Shown here piece by piece: positions 21,864-34,100 of a stretch of DNA of 64,000 nucleotides. The position numbers and the translations under genes were made by a program. Under the pieces are notes generated by a model. It saw only the letters and a program-made list of their open reading frames with translations. It did not search any database and was not told the DNA's origin. The DNA is from Mastigias papua (lineage: Eukaryota; Cnidaria; Scyphozoa; Rhizostomeae; Mastigiidae), in assembly GCA_964019165.1 (NCBI GenBank), contig OZ025278.1, forward strand, positions 8,112,028 to 8,176,027, read 5' to 3'. Each line of letters opens with the position of its first letter. Positions within the stretch are counted from its first letter, which is position 1.

Positions 21864-24035
21864 TTGTCCTCTGAGAAAATATCTATTATTCCATTCAAGC
21901 GTTGCCCTTTCCTTCGTTCATATATCACGGCTGTTTTCAACATTATTAGGCTCTCAGGGGAAATCCCCTCTGAATGGAAACGAGCGTGTACGGTACTTGC
22001 ACACAAAAAGGGTGATACCTCTGACCCTGCAAATTTTAGGCCAATAACGCTTGAAAGTGTTCCTCTGAAGATCTTTTCATCATGCTTGCGTGACTCAATA
22101 TTTGCCTATGTAAAGGCAAATGGTTTTATTGAACATCAGATTCAGAAAGGTTTTCTTCCTAAATTAACAGGTACCTTCGAACACACTGCCCAAATGGCTA
22201 ACGTCATAAGCACAACTAGAATTAAACAAAAGTCACTTGTCATCACATTACTAGACCTCAAAAATGCGTTTGGTGAAGTGCACCATAACCTAATTCCGGC
22301 AGTTCTTAGATATCATCATATTCCTGATCACATACAACTTCTAATTCGCAGCCTATACTCGAGTTTCCAGACTTCCATTATCACTGACTCCTTTCAGACA
22401 CCTTCTATTAAAATGGGCCGCGGTGTTCTCCAGGGTGATTGCTTGAGTCCATTAACTTTCAATTTGTGTTTTAATACTTTCATCCATTATATCTCTGAAC
22501 AAAAGTTCAAACAATTTAGATTTAGTACAAGTTCCCTTCTCCCTATCCACTGGTTTCAATTTGCTGATGATGCTGCTGTTATAACTGGCCCGGAAAACGA
22601 GAATCAAATTCTTCTAAATCACTTTACTAGATGGTGTACCTGGGCTAATATGATAATCAGGGTTGATAAATGCTCAACATTTGTGATTCGGAAGTCATCT
22701 ACCGCATCCATTCAATATCTCCCAAAATTGTTGATTAACCAGTTTCCTGTCCCTACTGATGCTGTTGGTAACTCATTTAAATATCTAGGTCGCTATTTCA
22801 ATTTTTCAATGGATACCATTGATCATATGTCTGAGGTATTACAGCTGATCACTCGCTTGATGCGAAAAATTGATGAAATTCCTTGTCATCCGAAAAACAA
22901 ATTGTTGTTATATCATCGGTTTGTTCTTTCCAAGATATCATGGCATTTTACTATTGCAGATCTTGGTAAGACATGGGTTTCTGAGAATATCGATAATCTC
23001 GTCTCTAAATATATTTGCCAGTGGCTTGAGCTTCCGATCTGTGCCACCCTTAGTACTCTTGTTTTATCAAAATCGAAATATGGTTTAAGCCTCATTCTTC
23101 CATCCACAAAATTTGCTCAATGCCAAGTAGTTATGAGAAATGCACTTAAGTCATCTCCAGACACTGATATAAATGCTCTTTGGTCCCTGACTAGCTCTGG
23201 CTGCAATATACAATATGATCAATATCGCAATACAAAACAAGTTTTAACTGCTATTCGAAATGACAATGAAGATCGTATCTGTCATGAACTAAAGTCACAA
23301 GGCTTCATCCTTTTCTCTATACTCCTTCAAGGCAGTAAGCATACTCGTCATCTTTGGACGAAGGTTCATTGCAATATGCCTAGAAATATCTTTAACTTTA
23401 TAGTTAAGTATATCAATAATACTCTTCCTACTAAGAAGAATCTATGCAAATGGTCCCCCTCCCCCACATCTGCATGCTCTTTCTGCTTCCAATCTGAGAC
23501 TCTTCAACATGTTGTTTCCAGTTGCAAATCCTATCTTCAAGATGGTAGATATACCTGGCGTCATAATTCCGTCCTTTTACATCTTGCGAAAACTCTCTCA
23601 TCAGTAGTCAATAGCACATTATATGCAGATCTTCCCTTTTTTCCATCTCCTTCTTTGATAACTGGTGATTCTCTTCGTCCATACCTAGTCTTGGTAAGTA
23701 ACAGTTCATGCGTTTACCTGCTAGAAGTCACTGTTGGCTTTGAATCAAATATACAGATAAATAGTGACCGTAAGGCTACTAAATATCTCCCTCTTATTGC
23801 TGACCTCCAAAATTCTTATTCTACTGTGAAACTTATAAATCTCTCCATGAGTGCTCTCGGAATACTTGGAACGTCTTCTGAGTCCTTTCCATCAATGCTC
23901 AGAGACTTAAACTTCGATGATACTACCAAACATAAAATCCTGTCTAAAACAATTAATATTGCAGTACGATGTACTTATTATATCTTCTGTAGACGAAATA
24001 AACATTGGACTAACCCTAATTTACAGGACTATTGA
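21864..24035 (+). CDS. R2-type LINE reverse transcriptase and endonuclease (copy 2)
   Basis: A 723-residue open frame. The order is fingers (CTVLAHKKGDTSDPANFRPI), motif A (LLDLKNAFGEVHH), motif B (GVLQGDCLSPLTFN), motif C (FADDAAVITG), thumb, CCHC knuckle (CSFCFQSETLQHVVSSC) and the RLE domain. In the nuclease the expected RPD is RPY (LRPYLVLV), while copy 1 next door has RPD; EVTVGFE is kept. So the first-strand chemistry looks sound but target nicking is probably dead. Upstream frameshifts also disconnect it from its zinc fingers. Confidence 0.85.
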   Translation: MSSEKISIIPFKRCPFLRSYITAVFNIIRLSGEIPSEWKRACTVLAHKKGDTSDPANFRPITLESVPLKIFSSCLRDSIFAYVKANGFIEHQIQKGFLPKLTGTFEHTAQMANVISTTRIKQKSLVITLLDLKNAFGEVHHNLIPAVLRYHHIPDHIQLLIRSLYSSFQTSIITDSFQTPSIKMGRGVLQGDCLSPLTFNLCFNTFIHYISEQKFKQFRFSTSSLLPIHWFQFADDAAVITGPENENQILLNHFTRWCTWANMIIRVDKCSTFVIRKSSTASIQYLPKLLINQFPVPTDAVGNSFKYLGRYFNFSMDTIDHMSEVLQLITRLMRKIDEIPCHPKNKLLLYHRFVLSKISWHFTIADLGKTWVSENIDNLVSKYICQWLELPICATLSTLVLSKSKYGLSLILPSTKFAQCQVVMRNALKSSPDTDINALWSLTSSGCNIQYDQYRNTKQVLTAIRNDNEDRICHELKSQGFILFSILLQGSKHTRHLWTKVHCNMPRNIFNFIVKYINNTLPTKKNLCKWSPSPTSACSFCFQSETLQHVVSSCKSYLQDGRYTWRHNSVLLHLAKTLSSVVNSTLYADLPFFPSPSLITGDSLRPYLVLVSNSSCVYLLEVTVGFESNIQINSDRKATKYLPLIADLQNSYSTVKLINLSMSALGILGTSSESFPSMLRDLNFDDTTKHKILSKTINIAVRCTYYIFCRRNKHWTNPNLQDY

Positions 24036-24154
24036 CTATGACTTTACTATCTTAGTATTACAGTTACTATTGCTAGTACTTCAATTTGAGAATTTGAGTT
24101 TTTTTTTGTTTTAAAACTTAAGTTGCAGACTTGCCAATTATGCACTGCCTTTAA

Positions 24155-25623
24155 AGCGGAAGTTCGGTCCAAAACTAAAATTTGATATGTTGTAGAGAAT
24201 GTTGCAAAACCCCATGATCTGAAATATTTTTGCTCTTACTTGCGTACTTTTCCAGATATTCCAAGTTGTTTCTCGTCAAAATCGACCTCGTGTTAGGCCG
24301 CCATTCAAAACTTTTCGAAGCAAGGAAGTGGTTGTTGCACTGACGTCATCACGTTCAAAAACACACTAAATCCTAAGGTTCCGGTACTAAACTATGTGTA
24401 TTTTGAGAAGAATACTCTCGCATTTGTGACTTAAAAACAACTTATTTTTACTACCAAGACCAGAATAAGAGTACATAATACTGAAGATAAAGTAAATTTT
24501 ATAGTTGCGCGTATTTCAAAAGACAGCGATGTTGCAGTTTGCTAAGTCAGGATAGTTAGTAGTACCCATAAATATCCACATAAATCTTTGGAAATGGACA
24601 CTAGAGAGGAATATCAACATTTGGAGGTTGACTTTCATATCAAACAGGGATGTTCTAGTGATGGTGAAACCAAACGAAAGAGCAAAGACTCCACAGCGTA
24701 AGCAACAGTGAACACGAAAGACATGGTTAATTTGATAAAAATTAATTAAGTAGGGAAGTCAGCTCGTTAAATACGATCATAGGCAAAACATATTTTGCCA
24801 CTTTCAAAATTATAGAAAGAGAAAACGTCGTTTCAGCAAGCCAAGAGGGGATAATTGAAATTTCAATATACATTATCCGCCAATTACTGAAATACCATAT
24901 GAGTAGAATTAGTTTTTGTACCCATTCAACTATGCATCCTATTGCCTAGCTATTATTTAGAACAGTATCGCTGAATAGGAACATAGCTTCTTTACTTTGT
25001 ACCTTCAAGGCGCAGGCAAATTTGTATTTCAAAGTAAGTACTCATATTCTTACATGCTTCATCTTTATCTGGCTTTACTAATGACGGAATAATTTTCGGG
25101 TATATGCAGGTAATACTAAAGGTACCAGCGCTTTTCTGCAAAATTGTAATTACATAGAGTCTTTCATAAGTTAGATAAAATGTGATCTGCTGATTCTATC
25201 CAAATTTTTTTTCGCTATCACGCTCTTTGTTACCTGTCAAAATAGGAGTTACGGTCAGGTTTTGTTACCGCATATTTCACCTAAAGGGTATTCTCAATCT
25301 AGCATATTTGTAATTGTGTCTAAATAGTAAAAACAAGTTGTTTTTAAGTCACAAATGCGAGAGTATTCTTCTCAAAATACACATAGTTTAGTACCGGAAC
25401 CTTAGGATTTAGTGTGTTTTTGAACGTGATGACGTCAGTGCAACAACCACTTCCTTGCTTCGAAAAGTTTTGAATGGCGGCCTAACACGAGGTCGATTTT
25501 GACGAGAAACAACTTGGAATATCTGGAAAAGTACGCAAGTAAGAGCAAAAATATTTCAGATCATGGGGTTTTGCAACATTCTCTACAACATATCAAATTT
25601 TAGTTTTGGACCGAACTTCCCCT
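24155..25623. mobile_element. Non-autonomous TTAA element with about 300-bp terminal inverted repeats
   Basis: 1469 bp. The arms (24155-24457 and 25328-25623) are nearly perfect inverted repeats, starting AGCGGAAGTTCGGTCC and AGGGGAAGTTCGGTCC. TTAA lies outside each end (24151-24154 and 25624-25627). A TTAA duplication is used by piggyBac and Kolobok families; the end sequence does not settle which. No transposase frame. It sits inside the 3' UTR of LINE copy 2, so it is younger than that LINE. Confidence 0.85.
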
Positions 25624-25693
25624 TTAATATAGTGAGGTGTATGATTGTATACTTAGATTGCATTAACATCATGAGGTTTCAAAACAAACATAC

Positions 25694-27840
25694 CAATTGA
25701 GTGTTTTTTCACCAAAGCTTTTACTTGGGCTAAGGAAATGAGTATTTGAAGTGTACCAGCCATATCAAAAATGGTATCAAGTCTAGCAGTACTTATTATG
25801 TCACTTGCTTCAGCAAGGGTTGATGCTGCCAGAAGTTGTACAAGAGGCACTTGTAAACTATAATCAAATACATCCTTAGTGCTAGCTTCTGCCTTGTCAA
25901 CACCCTGAAGCAGGGTCTTGTAACATTCTGGAGCAAGGCATGACATGCTAGGGCCACCATGCACTAAGGACATAGCAAACATCTGACCAGCCATGTAGTA
26001 GTCACCTTCTTCTAGAGACAATGCATTGAGTGAGATGAATTTGGACTTGGGCTCACCAACAACATTTGGCAATTTAGCAGCCGTTCAATAGCCATTGTGA
26101 AGAACTCTCTTGTTGACCCACCCTGGTCCACTGCACCTTCTGCATTTCCAGTATTATCAGTGAATTTTACTGATACCTTATGAGATGGAAAGAATGATTT
26201 TCTTGACATGGCTCTTTTTGCACCTTCCCAGATATGGTTGCGACTTGTGTTACACTTTGATATTTTATCATTGTCAATAACCATTGAAAGGTTACTAAGG
26301 ATTTCTACTATTGAATATTCTGATTCAGTTGTATCTTTGCAGTCTTCCTATGGAGTGATAGGAACTTCCTCTGTGATGGCAGACCCATCTTCAACAGGCA
26401 GGTCAATGTAGTCTGCATTCACTTCATTGAATAAGAGGGCTGCATATAACTCATCAATGCTCTCTTGATAGTGAATAGTGTCCTGATGTCTTGGCCTGTA
26501 GTAAAAGCAAATCCTTACTATATCACAAATACCTATATTTCTAAATTTTGGCAATATGCAGGAGTCAAGAAACAAGCCAGAATACCAGAACAGGTTATGC
26601 AGCACAACATTTTCCTTAGGGCTCCTGTTTAGGTTTAGATGATTACATAATTTGATTTCCAGGTCAACATATACTTGAAACTTCAAGGACAGCAAGATAG
26701 TTCCACTAAGTAAATGAACAAAATCCTGATGTACTACCACATTTTCCCCAATCGTTGCCATCAGATCTACATCATACTACTGCTTTTTCCCCAGAGTTGC
26801 AAAAGCACCTTTTTCCAAATTTCCACATAGTATTGATGGCTTTAATAGAAGTTTTGATTTCACCAAAGGAATAACTAACCTATCATGTGAACCAGATATT
26901 GGTAAAATCAATTCATCTCTATTCTCAGCTCCATGACTTGTATTAATTCTTTCTGTGATGTTGTTTCTATTTGTAGGCAAACCATACACATCATTGTTCG
27001 CTGCAATGGCCATAAAGAGACTGTTCAAGGCAGGATTAGCACAATCAGATGTGGCTAGAAAATCATTTCTATCATAATTGAGATCAAAGGGAGATGAAAT
27101 GGCATCATTAACATCACCATCATTAAAATCATCATCATTGTCATCAGCATCATCAGTGTGCATTGCACTGGCTTCATTATAACCTAAATACAATGTTATC
27201 CTCGCAAATGTTTTCCCAAGTGCCTCTTTGTACTTCAGCAATGAGAATGGTTCACTTGAGCCGGGCAAATGAACCATTTCTTCCCATCTGGACACAATAA
27301 TCTGCAGAGATAGTCACTACGAAAAGAAAAATCGCAATCGATTCTCTTTCTTAGTGCTGTTTGAAGGATATCAACAGCTTTTGCATCCTTCTTGATCTTC
27401 AATGGCAGACCTTTTCCTCTGACGGGATTAGTCTTTCCATCGTGCTTTGTAACCATAATACCAATATTGATTGTGACATCAACTCCACCAGAAGGGTAAC
27501 CGTATGTATTCGTCTTCGACTTACTCTTTTTCTTGCTACCTCGTAGTGATAAACCTTGCCTTTCCTCTGACTTCTTTTCGTTGAATTGGTCAAAAGTTAA
27601 TGGCCTTGTCAATGGATTTCTTGCAGCAGCAGCAGCTGTATGCGTAGTGTTGTTACCTGAATCTCGTGGCAGGCCTATAAGTGAGTGGTTGGCAATTGAG
27701 GTGTTGGAGCCCACAGACTGTGGTGTTGATGTATCTATATCGCCAATTGAACTCCTTTCCAAGTTTCCAAGTTGCTTCCCACACCGAAGGCAATATGAAT
27801 AACTTTTTCGAACCCAAAACCCACATTCTGGACAGAACAT
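25694..27840 (-). pseudogene. HECT-domain E3 ubiquitin ligase (G2E3-like), broken and truncated
   Basis: Reading leftward from 27840: a zinc ribbon (MFCPECGFW with CLRCG), a serine-rich linker, a domain ending LPGSSEPFSLLKYKEALGK, an acidic linker, and then the HECT N-lobe (VSVKFTDNTGNAEGAVDQGG, REFFTMAIE, SLEEGDYYMAGQMFAMSLVH). HECT ligases pass ubiquitin from a C-lobe cysteine to substrate; the C-lobe is absent. Breaks: a frameshift near 27270, in-frame TAG codons near 26777 and 26348, and a frameshift near 26080. A possible splice donor (GTATGT) follows 25694, right where LINE copy 2 ends. It is intronless over 2.1 kb and nested in the KLHL intron. It may be a retrocopy or one of the lineage-expanded HECT families. 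Confidence 0.75.
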
Positions 27841-27959
27841 TATGAAGACTTCTTTAGTACATTAACTTCGAGTCTGGTCTTCTGTGACCATGCTTTCCAT
27901 GCGAAAGAGGTCATTTCCTGGTATTGAAAATTTGGGGATATGTTGTTTTAAAAATGATT

Positions 27960-28700
27960 CTGTTATGGGAACGGGAAAGTATTGAATTCTGTGTATTGAG
28001 ATTGAGTTTTGTGATTGAAATTGAGTTTTGTGTATTGACATTGAGTTTTGTGTATTGAAATTGAGTTTTGTGTATTGAGATTGAGTTCTGTGTATCAGAA
28101 TTAAGTTTTGTGTATTGAGATTGAGTTTTGTGTATCGGAATTGAGTTTTGTATATCGGAATTGAGTTTTGTATATTGAGATTGGGTTTGGTGTATTGCGA
28201 TTGAGTTTTGTGTATCGGAATTGAGTTTTGTGTATCGGAATTGAGTTTTGTGTATCGGAATTGAGTTTTATATATTGGAATTGAGTTTTGCGTATTGATA
28301 TCGAGTTCTGTGTATCAGAATTAAGATTTCTGTGTATTAAGATTGAGTTTTGTGTATCGGAATTGAGTTCTGTGTATTGGAATTGAGTTTTGCGTATTGA
28401 TATCGAGTTCCGTGTATCAGAATTAAGATTTCTGTGTATTGAGATTGAGTTTTGTGTATCTAAATTGATCTTCGTGTATCGGAATTGAGCTTTGTGTATC
28501 TAAATTGATCTTCGTGTATCGGAATTGAGTTTTGTGTATTGAGATTGAGTTTTGTGTATAAGAAATGAGTTTTGTGTATTGACATTGAATTTTGAGTATT
28601 GAACTTTTGTTTATTGTATTGAAATGGAGTTTTATGTATTGAGAATGGGTTTTGTGTATCAGAATTAAGTTTTGTGTATTGGAATTGAGTTTTATGTGTC
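27960..28700. repeat. Minisatellite, about 20-bp unit, roughly 35 copies
   Basis: The unit is close to ATTGAGTTTTGTGTATCGGA with many substitutions (GAGATT, GACATT and TAAATTGATC variants). Higher-order variation is visible: a TCTGTGTATTAAGATT variant block repeats near 28320 and 28430. It starts 120 bp upstream of the HECT pseudogene start codon. Confidence 0.92.
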
Positions 28701-28769
28701 GATGAAAACTTTAGCGATCAGGCTTATGTGTTTTTCAATTCTTTCAGGATTAAAGCCAGATATTATGGA

Positions 28770-29754
28770 TATAGTTCAGTCTAAGGACAAAAAATCCGAA
28801 CAATCCTTTGATTGGTTTCTTAAATATAAATAATCTTCGAAATAAAATAACTGATTTGAGATTGGTGGTGGAAAGGTGCTTGCCTGATATTTTGGTAATA
28901 CAAGAAACAAAGCTAACTTCTGATTTCAAAACTGGTTCCTTTCTCATTAATAACTACGAAAAGCCAATTCGACGTGACAGAAATGAATATGGGGGAGGCT
29001 TAATGTTATTTATTAGGAAAGGGGTCATTTGCAAAAGAGGCTCTACTTTTGAGAGTCCTTCTATAGAGTGAATCTGTTCTGAACTGACTGTTTGCAAAAA
29101 GAGATGGGTTATGTTTAGTATTTACCGACCACATGATATTTCCAATCTGGAATTATTCTTCAATGAACTGTCTTCTTCGTTAAACTCGGCTTTGGACAAA
29201 CATGATAATGTCATAATTATGGGTGATATAAACATAGACACACATGATATTACGCATTATGGACATACCAAATTAAATTCATTCTCTGATGTTTTCGGAC
29301 TATCTAATATAGTAAAGGACAAGACCTGCTTCACAAAAAGTCACATTTTGTCAATTCACGTCCTCCTCACGAATAAACCTAGGAGCTTGTATAATACGAC
29401 AGTTTTTGAGACTGGTCTAAGCGACTTTCATGGACTTGTCTCAACATTAATGAAAGCACACATACCCCGTCTTAAACCTAAGCTTATTCAATATCGTAGT
29501 TACAAAAAGTTTTACCCGTAAGGTTTATCCAAGATGTACAAAATAATGGAAAATTCACCATGAGATCTCAGATACCTGCATATGAGACAAGAAACTGTCA
29601 TGATATCAGTATCCCAAAGCATAACCTTGAATTTTCCAAAAGAAGTTTTCATTATTCTGCGGCTAAATTGTGGAACGAGATACCTCTTCAAATAAGGAAT
29701 AGCTCCACAATTTTCGCGTTTAAAAGAATACTGAAAGAGTATTTGCTACACTAG
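28770..29754 (+). pseudogene. EEP-type LINE fragment: endonuclease joined to the C-terminal end
   Basis: Apurinic-type endonuclease blocks read IGFLNINNLRNK, ILVIQETKL, YGGGLMLFIRKG, then FSIYRP, IIMGDINID and TGLSDFHGL, with a stop or shift near 29070-29110. The sequence then jumps straight to a LINE C-terminal block (FHYSAAKLWNEIPLQIRN) that ends at 29754. The whole reverse transcriptase has been deleted. Related to the CR1/L2-type element at 44400-48830. Confidence 0.75.
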
Positions 29755-29929
29755 CAGTTCCCCAAAAGCACGGTCTCTATGAAGAGCAGCATTTATTTCA
29801 AATCGTATCTAGCAGTATTCCCTGTTTACATTATATTGTAAGAAGCTTATGTATTTTTAGTTCTACCATTATGTATTATTGCTGATAGAGACTCGTGGGT
29901 AAAAAATTTTATGTTATATTAATATTATA

Positions 29930-30850
29930 TATTATCTGGCGTACCCCAAGGCTCTGTATTTGGCCCAATCCTTTTCAACTTTTACATACATGATTTGTTT
30001 TTTTCATAAACCAGGCCACACTTTATAATTACGCAGATGACAATATACTTGCTTATTTCTTCAAAACCTTACCCGATCTTGTGGATATTCTGGAGAAAGA
30101 AATAGGAGTTGCTCTATCCTGGCTAGAGCTAAACGAAATGATTGCCAACCCCGAAAAATTCCACGCTATATTCCTTAGAAAAAATCAATCAAACACTAGT
30201 GGAGAAATATTTAAAATTAGTGGCGAAATAATAAACTCTGAGGAGACTGTGAAACTTTTGGGTGTTACCTTGGATTATAAGCTTGATTTTAACCCTCATA
30301 TTTCGAATATTTGCAAAAAAGCTGCAACACAATTAAACGTTTGAAAGAGGCTAAAGTCCTTCATTGGCTTTAGGGAGAAAACTTCTTGTTCAGAGCTTAT
30401 CTATTCAAAATTTGAGTACTGTCCTCTGGTATGGTATTTTTCATCATCCAAATCTCTTCAGAACATTGAAAAATTACAGGAACATGCTCTTAGATTTCTC
30501 TACAATGATTATACCAGTTCGTATAACAAACTGCTTTCTAAGTCAGAGAAATGTACTATGGTTATCTCTCGCCAAAGAGCCCTTTGCATTGAAATATTCA
30601 AAACAGTCAAAAACTTAAACCAACCTTTTATGCAGAACATTTTAAAATTACGGACATCATGTTATTCCTTACGAAATCCAAATGATCTAGCCCATGTAAG
30701 GCCTAATCAAGCAACTTTAGGGTCCAATAGTCTGAAGTCTATTGGGCCACAGATTTGGAATAACCTACCAAACGAGCTGAAATTAGCAGATAATTTAAAA
30801 ACCTTTAAGAGACTAATAAAAACCTGGAATGGATCAGATTGTAAATGGAG
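29930..30850 (+). pseudogene. EEP-type LINE fragment: reverse transcriptase C-terminal half
   Basis: Begins inside the palm (GVPQGSVFGPILFNFYIHD, then YADDNILAYF) and runs through the thumb (VKLLGVTLDYKLDFNPHIS) to the C-terminal IGPQIWNNLPNELK block, in at least three frames. It ends at the (CCTG)n array. Probably a separate truncated insertion from the one just upstream. Confidence 0.75.
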
Positions 30851-30859
30851 TGCTTGTCA

Positions 30860-31070
<211 letters not shown>

Positions 31071-31189
31071 ACATAATATCAAAATAGACAATGGCTTTTT
31101 GTACTTTCGTAATGGATATCTTATTTATTAATTTCAGTGCTATTCGATTTTGATTAGTTAACACTGTATATATGTATATAATCATGTAT

Positions 31190-34100
31190 ATATTTTGTTA
31201 GCTAGTGTTTTTTAAATCGAATTAAAATAATTACACACACACACGGTCCGTCCTCCTCAGATGTCAACTCGTTTTCATCATCAAACAGAAAACGCTATCA
31301 ACATTAGGATCATAGCCGGACAGCTCACCGTGAATTCTTTGAATTACTGGCAGTTGTTTGTGAAATATTTAATATTCAAAACCTAAAGGCATTTTCGTGC
31401 ATCAAGTTCCCAAAAGGGGTTGTGTATCCATCCGTCAACTGGCAAGAATACCTTGCTAGTTGCCAGTCCAGTTCCTCACTCCTTGGTACCATTGATCACC
31501 TTGGTACCACTGATCTCCTTTCACGTCTCATTGCCCCACGGGAGTGAACACCATCAAACCCGTCCTTTTCAAAATACGTCATCCTTGTCGGTCTTTCCAA
31601 CCAGTTTTCTCCAAGCCAACACGGAATTTTGAAAAATGTCGCTTAAAATCGAGTTCAGTGCCCTAGCTTGCCCAATCTACCCACACTTCATTTTATCCCA
31701 GAATTCTCCTTTAACGTGATACTTCATTCATTTTCCTGTTCCTTGTTTTGCTGCAATTTTGCATTTTCTTGTTAGGTTCTTTTTGTAGAGAGGAAGATGC
31801 AACATACTCGTTTTTCCCTATGTAATAAATTTATGTATATAGATCCCTTGTTTTCACACAAAAACATGTTTTGAATCCAATATGTCACACATCAATAAAT
31901 AACAATAACAAGCACCCAATGAGGCTGTCAGAAATCCTAAGTTCCATGATTGGATAAAACACTGAAATTTCACATCATTGTGAAGTCAGCAACTACTCAT
32001 TTCAAGGTATGGTTTGAGATGTAGATAGTTGTGAATAGTAGGGGACTGCCTGAAGTCAAATTGGAAGAATACACAATTGAGTCAACAAGCAATACAGTCT
32101 AAATTTGCACTATAATATCTACTGTCATACCTGGTTTAGGTACAACCAAATAGGAATATTGGAGCCATGGATATCTATGATACCTAAATGTTGGATATAT
32201 CCAACTTTACTACCTCTGGTGTGCCATTGCTATTGCTATGTTACATGTGCTGATGATCTGACTAACTCATGACTTATACCTTGCTCTGTTATCTTCATTG
32301 ATTCCTAAACAATATAATTCCTGATATTCACTACCATTATGGCTCTCCTTTTTAAAAGCTCTTACACTCAGAACATTATTTGCCTGTAAGATGGCATTTA
32401 ACAGTACTTAATACCTCCTCAATATTGGTTGCTGTTCACTAGGTAAACAATTTTGCTTAGCTAAATAATTTCTACAAAATACCTTCATTACGAAACTCAT
32501 TCTGCTCACTTCTTACTACCCCTATTGTATATATCTATTCTTTCTACTCCATATTTCTCTATGTGTGACATGGTATCTCACATCTCCTACAATAAGGGAG
32601 AGGACCTTGCATATGCTGTGACATACTTGCTACCTAAATCATGTGTTAGTAATACAAAAAGATTCTGACCTAACCAAGAATTTACATTGTCCTTGAAAAA
32701 ACCTGGTTTGTATCTTGTTGATGGGTTACATTGCAAGGTAATGGGTGAAAAAAGACATGTAAATGGTGTGAAAAATAATTGAAACTGCATTTTCTGATTT
32801 TGAAAGACTTAACCCATATCTTCTTACTCAAGGAGTAAGGTAACTGATCCTCGTATTCTATTACTGCTATTTATACTTGTTATGAGAAAATCAATAAAAA
32901 TTAAAGAAATACTCTCAGGACCCTGAATTATAAGGCAGACTTGTGCAGATCTTGTTTGGTTTCATCATCTATGCATCAGTTTATAGGTACACCTGCAAAC
33001 ATTTGTTTATCACTAGCTGGTTATAGGGACTATAAAGTTGTGATAATGAGCACTTGAAGTATCTATAACTAGTTACCATTCTACTAATATGCACAAAATG
33101 GATTGATATTGTCATAGTACAATGCACTTTCCTGATGGAAATCCCCATGCACTTCTCATACTGTCCAATCCACACCTGGTGAACAAAAGTATTGCAGAGA
33201 CTGAACCAATATGGTGTCCATCGAAACAAACTTTTCCCCAGTTGACCACAACTGTAGCTATTATCAGAAAAGTAAAGGGCCCTGTAGCTATTGTTTAGGT
33301 GCAAGAATATGGCTACATTACCTATGAAATGTTTCAAGAATAAAAATCTTTATTTTCACTTCTATTGCTTTCCAAGTGATTCTTAAAGAAGTTTGTTAAA
33401 CTCCAAAAAAAACAATTGTTAGTAAAGAGTGACTTGCTGTTAAATAATAAAACGAGAACAGTCTTTCTTTGTGATGAATTGAGGTAATTGTTGAATCCCA
33501 GTGGAGTGATTTACTATGAATTTACAAGAAATTCAGGAATAACTGGCTTTATCCATTCCAAACCAAGAGTTAGTTGCTTACAAATGCTCATCAAATCATG
33601 GGAGAGATTTGTATGCTAGGCTTCCAACAAGTTCCAGTTTGTAAAATTGAAAGCAATATCTGAAAACTAGACCTTTCTAAGGCAGCCAATGAATACATAG
33701 TAACTAGAAGATAGACCAAAGAAATGATGTTTCTTTTTCAAATGAGTATTGCCTGTAGCTTAAAATTAATGGTAAACTACTCATTATTTGATGTATGACA
33801 GAATAAGCCAATAACACAATATATTCTACTAAGTTTTAGAGCAGTACCTAAGTGACTTATCTAATGGACATACACTAGGCCTAATGGTCTATCATTTGGT
33901 AGAAAATAATAAAATACTTATGCACTAATATCAATTGTAATTCTTGACAATAAGCTCATTTGTGAGTTAAGGATCAAATTGACAAGGAATAGGGCAAGTT
34001 GGCTACCTTTAATCATGACAACACATCTCCATACCAAACTGACAAAACAAAAATATATGTCAAATTGATGTCATAGCTGTGCTTCCTGGCCAGGAGACAC

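Larger units (their letters stand above)
20725..25690 (+). mobile_element. R2-type (RLE) LINE, near full-length copy 2, interrupted in its 3' UTR
   Basis: Begins right after the tail of copy 1 and carries both N-terminal zinc fingers and the full reverse transcriptase and nuclease. A TTAA-flanked element (24155-25623) splits the 3' UTR; the UTR resumes at 25628 and matches the end of copy 1 to about 25690. The 3' end abuts the last supported residue of the HECT pseudogene. Confidence 0.8.
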
